Shown here: positions 1 to 6,694 of the stretch, piece by piece
Layout: every line of letters begins with the position of its first letter
Position numbering within the stretch: position 1 is the first letter of the stretch
From: Bradyrhizobium manausense
GTDB taxonomy: Bacteria > Pseudomonadota > Alphaproteobacteria > Rhizobiales > Xanthobacteraceae
Direction of reading: 5' to 3'
Assembly: GCF_018130615.1 (NCBI RefSeq)
Contig: NZ_JAFCKB010000011.1
Coordinates: 1-64,000 of the forward strand
Length of the DNA stretch: 64,000 nt
The notes under the pieces: model-generated
What the model was told of the DNA's origin: nothing
Databases searched by the model: none
What the model saw: the letters and a program-made list of their open reading frames with translations, nothing else
Position numbers and translations under genes: made by a program

Positions 1-1661
1 TACGTCGCAAAATCAAGCGCGCGGGGTGGGACAACAGCTTCCTCCTCGCCCTGTTCGGTCATATGCGATAGCCCTGCCGCTTGCGGGGAGAGGGAGAAGA
101 GGGCCAGCACCCGCCACTGGAACAGCGGCGAGTCCTTTGACGGCGAAAGCTCCGGGGTCCATCCGGTGAGCTTGTCGATCGTGTAGGTATCGATCAGGAC
201 GCCGCGCCAGCGGCGTTCGACTTGTCCCAATGGCGCGCGCGTCGCAGGGATCGAATCCCACAGAGACGAGCGATCGTCGGGCTGACGGCCGACATAGATT
301 CCCGCCTGCCCCTTGATCCGGTCCATGCCGGGATCGCGGAAATCCTGGAAGCGGCCGCGCTCGTTGATCTCGACCACGGGGACGCGGCCGCGGAACAGCC
401 AGCGCATCATGGCGTAGGTGCGGTAATCCGTGGTCGCGATCCAGGTCGCGCCGGTCTCATCCAGCGCAGCCTGTGTGCGCGCGACGACTTGCTCGTAGCC
501 AGCCTCGGCGCCGATCGGATCCATCTTACCGAGGAAATTCCAGGGCGCAGCGACGTAGTAGAGGAAGACGATCACGACGAAGGCGATGCCGGAGATCAGC
601 GCCGTGTTCACCCAGAAGATGCTCGACCGGATCATCCGCGCCGACCAGCCGTCCCGAGATATCATCACGAGGTTCACTGCGGCGGCAGCAAAGCCGACCG
701 GCCACATGAACATCGGCCAGGTGTCGCCGACCCGGAGCGCCAATGATTTGAAGAAGAAATAGAAGAACGGCACCAGCACCGCCGTCGACAGCAGGATCGC
801 CACCGGTTCGCGCCTGCGGTAGCCGCGCCACGCCGTCACGACCAGCCCCAGCAGCACCACCGGCAGCAGGACGAAACCGACGAGGCCGAATTGCAGACCG
901 ATGAAGTCGCCGACGGTCCGCAGTGAGATGCCGTAATTGGCGGTGGCGCGCACGCCCTGGAAACGGAAGGAGGCCCAATCGTGCTGCGCGTTCCAGATCA
1001 GGACCGGCGAGAACACGGCGATCGCGATCAGCACAGCGACATAGGGATAGGGACTGCGCAGCCAGCGCCAACGCCAATCCGGCACCAGCAAAAAGGCGGC
1101 AACCGCAGGCGCGAACATGATCGCGGTGAATTTCGACAGCAGCGACAGGCCCGCGAACAGGCCGGCCGCGAGCCACCAGCGGCCATCGCCGCTCTGTGCA
1201 AGCCGCACCAGCGACCACATCATCGCCATTGCAAACGGGATCATGGCGACGTCGGGCGCGACCTTGGCCATCAACAGGCCGTAATAGAGCGCGGCCTCCG
1301 GCATCAGCACCGCCACCACCATCGCGCGCACATCATGCGTGAGGCGGCGAACAACGTCGGCGAGCAGAAGCTGCGTCACCAGCATCGCGACGATGCCGCC
1401 GAAACGGACGCCGAGCACGGTGTCGCCGAAAATCGCGGTGCCGAAACGGATGAGCCAGGCGATGCCCGGCGGATGATCGAGGAAGCTCAATGCTCCCTCC
1501 TTCGACCAGGTCCAGTAATAGGCCTCGTCGGTGCGCAGCTCGATCGCACAGGCATAGACGATGCGCAGCCCCGTCATTGCGGCGATCACCAGCCCGGCCA
1601 CGACAAGCGGCCGGCGCGAGGCACTGATGGGCTTCACGGTGATGTCGGGAGCGATCGTCAC
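1..1661 (-). CDS. Membrane glycosyltransferase, GT39/ArnT-like (3' end cut by window)
   Basis: An open frame runs from a GTG at 1661 to the window edge with no stop, so the C-terminus is missing. The N-terminal part reads as a polytopic membrane protein. Just after the first hydrophobic segment it has an acidic DEAYYW motif followed by a DHPPG motif, the hallmark of dolichyl-/polyprenyl-phosphate-sugar glycosyltransferases of the PMT/ArnT superfamily. Such enzymes move a sugar from a lipid carrier to an envelope acceptor on the outer face of the inner membrane; the acceptor cannot be told. An alternative GTG lies in frame at 1706. The last ~30 codons seen (about 1-95) include sequence resembling a CTCTCCCCGC repeat, so the true end may have been extended by a repeat. 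Confidence 0.75.
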   Translation of the reverse strand, partial: MTIAPDITVKPISASRRPLVVAGLVIAAMTGLRIVYACAIELRTDEAYYWTWSKEGALSFLDHPPGIAWLIRFGTAIFGDTVLGVRFGGIVAMLVTQLLLADVVRRLTHDVRAMVVAVLMPEAALYYGLLMAKVAPDVAMIPFAMAMMWSLVRLAQSGDGRWWLAAGLFAGLSLLSKFTAIMFAPAVAAFLLVPDWRWRWLRSPYPYVAVLIAIAVFSPVLIWNAQHDWASFRFQGVRATANYGISLRTVGDFIGLQFGLVGFVLLPVVLLGLVVTAWRGYRRREPVAILLSTAVLVPFFYFFFKSLALRVGDTWPMFMWPVGFAAAAVNLVMISRDGWSARMIRSSIFWVNTALISGIAFVVIVFLYYVAAPWNFLGKMDPIGAEAGYEQVVARTQAALDETGATWIATTDYRTYAMMRWLFRGRVPVVEINERGRFQDFRDPGMDRIKGQAGIYVGRQPDDRSSLWDSIPATRAPLGQVERRWRGVLIDTYTIDKLTGWTPELSPSKDSPLFQWRVLALFSLSPQAAGLSHMTEQGEEEAVVPPRALDFAT

Positions 1662-1706
1662 GGCCGCGCTTTTCCCCGACTTGGGAGGGGGAGTCAATGT
1701 CGGCAC

Positions 1707-1858
1707 CGTCGTCCCGGGCAAGCGAAGCGCGACCCGGGACCCAGCACAGGCAGGCGTGTGGACACGAACCGGTCACTCCGAGTCTTCGCCAAACCGCTCC
1801 CTATGGTTATGGATCCCGGATCTGCGCGCGCTAAGGCGCGCTTGTCCGGAATGACAGC
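1707..1858. repeat. Intergenic palindromic repeats between divergent genes
   Basis: The 354-bp gap 1662-2015 holds no gene. It contains GTCCCGGG at 1711-1718 facing CCCGGGAC at 1733-1740, and GCGCGC at 1826-1831 facing GCGCGC at 1836-1841, flanked by TCCGGA-type sequence ending in GGAATGAC. The same ends (GTC[G/A]T-CCGGG ... CCGG-A[C/T]GAC) recur at 16.7, 18.9, 22.4, 24.9 and 46.7 kb. The promoters of the flanking divergent genes must lie in or beside this DNA. Confidence 0.6.
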
Positions 1859-2015
1859 GGAGGGCTGGACGCTATGGTGGGCACGCGTCGCTTTGCCCGT
1901 CCTACGATACTTACCGTTACGTAACCTTGTCGGTTATGTGATCCATCTGGCCTCTCGCCCGCGGAATTTAACTCTCCGCTGGCTGTTCTCCTCAGTGAAC
2001 TGATACAACCGAATC

Positions 2016-3752
2016 ATGGCCACGACCGCTCTTTCACGATTGCCCGAACTCATCCGCTCGACCAGCGCGCGGCAGGTGCGGCTGGTCTGCGGCGTCATCA
2101 TGTTCTCTTACGTGGTCAGCCATTTCCTCAATCACGCGCTCGGCAATATCTCGGTCGATGCGATGCAGATCGGGGTCTACTACCACACCTCGTTCTGGCA
2201 GTTCCTCCCGGTGGCGATCGTGTTCTACACCGCCGCCCTCACCCATATGGGGCTCGGTGTGTATGCGCTGTACCAGCGGCGCCAGTTCCGCTGGCGCACG
2301 ATCGAGCCGCTTCAGCTGGTGCTGGGACTGAGCATCCCGGCGCTGGTGATGGCGCATGTGATCGGCATTCGGCTAGGGCAGGTGCTTTACGGGCACGAAA
2401 AACTCTATCCGCAGGAGCTCTATCTGTTCTTCGTCGTGGCGCCGGGCCGGCTCTGGACCATGACGATCCTGCTGATCGTCGCCTGGGTGCATGGCTGCAT
2501 CGGCATCTATTTCTGGCTCCGGCTGAAACCGTTCTTCGTCCGCGCGGCGCCGTACCTGCTGGCCGCCGCGGTCCTGATCCCGACGCTGGCGCTGCTCGGC
2601 ATCTACCAGGGTGGCCGCAGTGTCGCCGCCGATAGCGAGGACGGCGAGTGGCGCCCGCACAATTACACGCAGCGCGAGGTCGGCACGTTCGCACAGGCCA
2701 ATACGCTTGACCGCATCACGGGCGGATTGACCATCAGCTATATCGGGCTGCTCGGGCTAGCGCTGTTCGCGCGCGGCGTGCGCGGCTGGCGCGAGCGGCG
2801 CGGCGGCATGATCGCGCTGTCCTATGGCAACGGCAAGACGGTGCGCGTGCCCAAGGGCCTCTCCGTGCTGGAAGCGAGCCTGCGCCACAACGTGCCGCAT
2901 GCCAGCGTCTGTGGCGGCCGCGCCCGCTGCTCGACCTGCCGCATCCGCATCATCGGGGACCACGGCACCTTGCCCGAGCCGTCGCAGCGCGAGGCCTTCG
3001 TGCTGGCCCGCGTCGGCACCGCAGATCCCTCGATCCGCCTCGCCTGCCAGCTGCGGCCGGACTGCGACCTCTCCTTCTTCCAGCTGTTCATGCCGCAAAT
3101 GCTGTCGGCAAATGCACAAGGGTCCTCGCCGGCCAGAATCGGCCAGGAGCGCTATCTCGTCAGCCTGTTCGTGGACATGCGCGGCTCGACACAACTCGCC
3201 GAGAAGCGGCTGCCGTTCGACACCGTCTTCATCGTCAATCGATTCCTTGGCGCGGTGTCGCAGGCCGTGATCGAGAATGGCGGCCAGCCGAACCAGTTCG
3301 TCGGCGACGGCATGCTGGCACTGTTTGGCCTCACCACCGATCCGCAAACCGCCTGCCGGCAGGCGCTGAAGGCAGTGGCCGGCATTGCGACCCATGTGGA
3401 CGAGCTCAACGAGCTCCTGAGCCACGACCTGCGCCAGCCGATTCGCTTCGGCATCGGCGTCCATGGCGGCGAGGTCATCATCGGCGACATCGGCTATCGC
3501 GATCACATCGTCTTCACCGCGCTCGGCGATGCCGTGAATGTCGCAGCCCGTCTCCAGGACATGACCAAGACGCTGGCCTGCGAGGCCATCGTTTCCGAGG
3601 AAGTCCGCCGCACCGCCGGCCTTCATGAGGATGCGCTGCCGAAGCAGGAGGTCGCGATCCGCGGCCGCGACGAGCCGATGGTGGTGCGCGTCGTGACCGA
3701 CACGAGGACATTGTCTGCTCTCATCGCCGGCGGCGAGCGCGTCGCGGCGTAA
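2016..3752 (+). CDS. cyaC: CyaC-type adenylate cyclase: diheme membrane anchor + [2Fe-2S] ferredoxin + class III cyclase
   Basis: A 578-residue protein of three parts. Residues 20-255 form about six membrane helices carrying histidines (H36, H40, H77, H114, H159), like the cytochrome b anchor of succinate:quinone oxidoreductases. Residues 265-355 are a plant-type ferredoxin domain with Cys299, Cys305, Cys308 and Cys344 (Cx5Cx2C...C). Residues 380-575 are a class III nucleotide cyclase with metal-binding Asp387 (FVDMRGS) and Asp431 (FVGDGMLALFG). Sinorhizobium meliloti CyaC has this architecture and makes cAMP in response to quinone redox state, so the same role is inferred: an inner-membrane redox sensor with cytoplasmic cAMP output. 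It stands alone, with repeats on both sides. Confidence 0.85.
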   Translation: MATTALSRLPELIRSTSARQVRLVCGVIMFSYVVSHFLNHALGNISVDAMQIGVYYHTSFWQFLPVAIVFYTAALTHMGLGVYALYQRRQFRWRTIEPLQLVLGLSIPALVMAHVIGIRLGQVLYGHEKLYPQELYLFFVVAPGRLWTMTILLIVAWVHGCIGIYFWLRLKPFFVRAAPYLLAAAVLIPTLALLGIYQGGRSVAADSEDGEWRPHNYTQREVGTFAQANTLDRITGGLTISYIGLLGLALFARGVRGWRERRGGMIALSYGNGKTVRVPKGLSVLEASLRHNVPHASVCGGRARCSTCRIRIIGDHGTLPEPSQREAFVLARVGTADPSIRLACQLRPDCDLSFFQLFMPQMLSANAQGSSPARIGQERYLVSLFVDMRGSTQLAEKRLPFDTVFIVNRFLGAVSQAVIENGGQPNQFVGDGMLALFGLTTDPQTACRQALKAVAGIATHVDELNELLSHDLRQPIRFGIGVHGGEVIIGDIGYRDHIVFTALGDAVNVAARLQDMTKTLACEAIVSEEVRRTAGLHEDALPKQEVAIRGRDEPMVVRVVTDTRTLSALIAGGERVAA

Positions 3753-3778
3753 GCAGCAGCCACGCGCAAAGGTGCGCT

Positions 3779-3871
3779 CCCTCTCCCGCTTGCGGGAGAG
3801 GGTGTCTCCTCGATGGGACAATCCCCCAGAGGTGAAAGCCCCCTCCCGGCCTCTCCCGCAAGCGGGAGAGG
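3779..3871. repeat. Two CTCTCCCGC hairpins downstream of the cyclase gene
   Basis: CCCTCTCCCGC (3779-3789) pairs with GCGGGAGAGGG (3792-3802) across a 2-nt loop. CCTCTCCCGC (3850-3859) pairs with GCGGGAGAGG (3862-3871) across another 2-nt loop. They are near copies of each other 70 bp apart. Related sequence occurs near 72-100 and 32850-33030. They could act as transcription terminators or REP-like elements; neither is followed by a T-run. Confidence 0.65.
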
Positions 3872-4030
3872 TGAAGAAAGAATCATCTCACGCAACACCG
3901 GCCTGTTGCAGCGCAACGGCATGGGGTTGCTGCGAAAGCACGAATTGACTTCATCCAAATGGTTGAGACAGATGGCGCAGGTGTCGCGGTGATGGCCGCG
4001 CGCCAACGAAAAGCTCCGGGAGGAGACCAC

Positions 4031-5230
4031 ATGTTCGATCGACGCGACCTGCTCAAAGGAGCGGGCTTTGCCGCGCTTGCGGCCACACTGAATTCCACCA
4101 AGGCGCTAGCACTCGACACCGTTACGCTGCCCTTCGGCAACGGCGAACGGCCGCTGTTGAAATATCCGCAGAAGCGGCCGATGATCGGGCTCACCAGCCG
4201 GCCGCCGCAGCTGGAGACGCCGTTTGCAATCTTCAACGACGGTCCGATCACGCCGAACAACGCCTTCTTCGTGCGCTATCACCTCGCCGATCTCCCCTAC
4301 AACCTCGATCCCGACAAGTTCACGCTCGAGGTCAAGGGCAAGGTCGACAAGCAGCTGAAGCTGTCCCTGAAGGACATCAGGAAGATGAAGGCGACCGAGA
4401 TCGTCGCCGTCACGCAGTGTTCCGGCAACAGCCGTGGCTTCTTCGAGCCGCGCGTCGCCGGCGGTCAGCTCGCCAATGGCGCGATGGGAAATGCGCGCTG
4501 GCGCGGCGTGCCGCTGAAAACCGTGCTCGACATGGCGGGCGTGCAGGCCGGTGCCAAGCAGGTCGTATTCGGCGGCATGGACGGGCCGGTGAGCGACAAG
4601 ACGCCCGACTTCGCCAAGGCGCTCGACCTCGCTCACGCCACCGACGGCGAAGTAATGCTGGCCTATGGCATGAACGGTGAGGATTTGCCGTTCCTCAACG
4701 GCTTCCCGCTGCGCCTGGTCGTGCCCGGCTATTACGGCACCTACTGGGTGAAGCACCTCAACGAGATCACCGTCGTCGACAGCGTCTATGACGGCTTCTG
4801 GATGAAGTCGGCCTATCGCATTCCGGATACGCCGGACAATTCGGTCGAGCCCGGCACAGCGCCGAAGGCGACGATCCCGATCAACCGCTTCACCATCCGC
4901 TCCTTCATCACCAGCGTGACTGATGGTGCAAAACTGAAGGCCGGCCGCACGACGCTGCGCGGCATCGCCTTCGACGGCGGCAAGGGCATCAAGGACGTGT
5001 CGGTTTCCACCGATGGCGGCAAGACCTGGGCCTCCGCCAAGCTCGGCAAGGATCTCGGCAACTACTCGTTCCGCGAATGGAAGCTGCCGGTGAAGCTTGC
5101 GGCAGGTCAGCTCGAGCTCAAGGTGCGTGCCACCAGCAATTCCGGCGAGACGCAGCCGGAGACGCCGCGCTGGAACCCGGCGGGTTATTTGCGCAACGTC
5201 GTCGAAACCGTCCGCGTCAGCGTGGCCTGA
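4031..5230 (+). CDS. sorA: Sulfite dehydrogenase, molybdopterin subunit (SorA)
   Basis: Periplasmic oxidation of sulfite to sulfate, passing electrons to the cytochrome encoded next. The ATG at 4031 is chosen over an upstream in-frame ATG at 3959. It follows a strong GGGAGGAG site at 4019-4026 and gives an N-terminus DRRDLLKGAGFAALAA, a Tat-type signal with twin Arg at residues 4-5. Cys130 in TQCSGNSRG is the Mo-coordinating cysteine of the sulfite oxidase family. The C-terminal part carries a dimerisation-type Ig fold (KDVSVSTDGGKTW). Length 399 residues is normal for SorA. sorB starts 12 bp after the stop, so the two form an operon as in Starkeya novella. Confidence 0.88.
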   Translation: MFDRRDLLKGAGFAALAATLNSTKALALDTVTLPFGNGERPLLKYPQKRPMIGLTSRPPQLETPFAIFNDGPITPNNAFFVRYHLADLPYNLDPDKFTLEVKGKVDKQLKLSLKDIRKMKATEIVAVTQCSGNSRGFFEPRVAGGQLANGAMGNARWRGVPLKTVLDMAGVQAGAKQVVFGGMDGPVSDKTPDFAKALDLAHATDGEVMLAYGMNGEDLPFLNGFPLRLVVPGYYGTYWVKHLNEITVVDSVYDGFWMKSAYRIPDTPDNSVEPGTAPKATIPINRFTIRSFITSVTDGAKLKAGRTTLRGIAFDGGKGIKDVSVSTDGGKTWASAKLGKDLGNYSFREWKLPVKLAAGQLELKVRATSNSGETQPETPRWNPAGYLRNVVETVRVSVA

Positions 5231-5242
5231 GGGAGAATGATC

Positions 5243-5551
5243 ATGCAGCGCACCGTTCTCGTTGCCACCACGCTCGCTGTCGCCGCAATGGTGGGGTCGG
5301 CCCTTGCCGCGCCGGTCGATTACAAGACGCCGGATGAGGTCGCAGCCTTCAAGCCTGGGCCCAATTTCGAGGCGGTCCAGGGCAATTGCACCGCCTGCCA
5401 CTCGTCCGATTACATCGCCACGCAGCCGCCAATGAAGGACAAGAAGGGGTTCTGGCAGGCCGAGGTGACCAAGATGATCAAGGTCTATGGTGCGCCGATC
5501 AACGACGCCGACGTCGGCAAGATCGTCGACTACCTGGCCGCGACTTATTGA
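5243..5551 (+). CDS. sorB: Sulfite dehydrogenase, cytochrome c subunit (SorB)
   Basis: A 102-residue monohaem cytochrome c with a Sec signal peptide (about residues 1-22, ending SALAA) and one CTACH haem site at residues 49-53; Met64 or Met78 could be the axial ligand. It accepts electrons from SorA in the periplasm. An ATG at 5237 is also in frame, but the GGGAG site at 5231-5235 lies only 1 bp before it and 7 bp before the ATG at 5243, so the latter is preferred. It directly follows sorA. Confidence 0.87.
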   Translation: MQRTVLVATTLAVAAMVGSALAAPVDYKTPDEVAAFKPGPNFEAVQGNCTACHSSDYIATQPPMKDKKGFWQAEVTKMIKVYGAPINDADVGKIVDYLAATY

Positions 5552-5748
5552 CGGCGCGCCGGCCAATTGACCGCGAAACGGGCAAAACCGGCAAAAACGC
5601 CGCGAAGTTGAGCGAATTTCGGTAAAATGCGGATGTGGTTTGATCTACCAAGCCCGCCACATTCCGCGTATCCTGTTAGGACCGAACCGGCCGGTTGGCG
5701 GGGACTGGCGGTTCGAGATCTCGGAGGAAGACCCGCGGAGAAGTCGTG

Positions 5749-5949
5749 ATGGCTAAAGGTACGGTCAAGTGGTTCAACCCGACCAAGGGTTATGGATTTA
5801 TCCAGCCTGCGTCGGGCGGCAAGGATGTGTTCGTGCATATCTCGGCGGTGCAGAAAGCCGGCCTGTCCTCGCTCAACGAGGGACAGACGGTTGAATATGA
5901 AGAGATCGCAAACCGGGGCAAGACGTCCGCAGAGAACCTCAAAGTATAA
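5749..5949 (+). CDS. cspA: Cold-shock domain protein (CspA family)
   Basis: A 66-residue single cold-shock domain. RNP1 reads KGYGFIQ and RNP2 reads VFVHIS, with the usual GTVKWFN start. It binds single-stranded RNA/DNA and likely acts as an RNA chaperone. The ATG at 5749 is used because the fold starts at MAKGTVKWF; an upstream in-frame start would add an unrelated tail. The ~200-bp leader (5552-5748) has no other gene and could hold the long 5' untranslated region typical of cold-shock mRNAs. That is inference. Confidence 0.92.
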   Translation: MAKGTVKWFNPTKGYGFIQPASGGKDVFVHISAVQKAGLSSLNEGQTVEYEEIANRGKTSAENLKV

Positions 5950-5968
5950 GCCCGTCAGCCTTTGCTGC

Positions 5969-5989
5969 CTCCCGGACTTGCTCCGGGAG
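5969..5989 (+). terminator. Hairpin after cspA
   Basis: CTCCCGGA (5969-5976) pairs perfectly with TCCGGGAG (5982-5989) across a 5-nt loop, 19 bp after the cspA stop. No T-run follows on the + strand (an A-run does), so termination is plausible but not certain. Confidence 0.45.
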
Positions 5990-6118
5990 TGAGGCCAAAA
6001 AAATTTAGAAGACGATCAGTGCATTCGACGACAGGCGTTGCGATTGCGCGTGGAAGGCTATTTGCCTGAAAAGATCGTCAATCAACGCCGCAGCAATGAC
6101 AATCGCGACCGCATTTGG

Positions 6119-6580
6119 TCAGCCCACCGGCAACGGTGCGTCGCGCTTGATCTCCTCCATCACCGCATAGGTGCGCGTCTCGCGCACACCCGGCATCGAC
6201 AGCAAGGTCTCGCCGAGGAAGCGCCGATAGGCGGTCATGTCCGCCAGCCGCGCCTTCACCAGATAGTCGAAGCCTCCTGCAACCATGTGACACTCGAGCA
6301 CTTCGGGCGCGAGCTTCACTGCGCGCGCAAAGCGCTCGAAATTATCCGGCGTGGTCTTGTCGAGCAGGACCTCGACGAACACCAGCAGACCGAGGCCAAG
6401 CCGGTGCGGATTGAGCCGCGCGCCATAGCCCTCGACAAACCCTTCGCGTTGCAGCCGCTTCAGCCGCTCGCCGATCGAGGTCGGCGACAGGCCGATGCGC
6501 TCTGCGAGCTCGACATTGGCGATTCGTCCATCCTCCTGGAGGATCGAGAGGATTTTCCGGTCAGCTCGGTCGAGTTCCAT
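6119..6580 (-). CDS. putR: Lrp/AsnC-family regulator of proline catabolism (PutR)
   Basis: A 153-residue Lrp-type protein: N-terminal winged HTH (DRKILSILQEDGRIANVELAERIGLSPT, about residues 7-35) and a C-terminal RAM effector domain (about 70-145). It is divergent from putA with a 114-bp shared promoter region. In Agrobacterium and Rhodobacter this arrangement is PutR, which activates putA when proline is present and often represses itself. Proline as effector is inferred from the neighbour. Confidence 0.85.
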   Translation of the reverse strand: MELDRADRKILSILQEDGRIANVELAERIGLSPTSIGERLKRLQREGFVEGYGARLNPHRLGLGLLVFVEVLLDKTTPDNFERFARAVKLAPEVLECHMVAGGFDYLVKARLADMTAYRRFLGETLLSMPGVRETRTYAVMEEIKRDAPLPVG

Positions 6581-6610
6581 ATTTCATGCGGCTAAGATGG
6601 TCATGATCTT

Positions 6611-6629
6611 CATTTTCTAAGGCAAAATG
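6611..6629. promoter_or_regulatory. Candidate PutR operator between putR and putA
   Basis: CATTTT (6611-6616) and AAAATG (6624-6629) form an AT-rich dyad with a 7-bp spacer in otherwise GC-rich DNA, 30 bp from the putR start. Lrp-family sites are typically short AT-rich dyads of this kind. Confidence 0.4.
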
Positions 6630-6694
6630 GCTATCTTGTCTATCGAACTACGGTCATGCGGGCTTTATCCTGATTTTCAGCCACAGGACATGCC

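Noticed and set aside
526-1218. A 230-codon minus-strand frame
   Set aside because: Shifted relative to the true glycosyltransferase frame (GTG 1661 to the window edge), which has the DEAYYW and DHPPG motifs.
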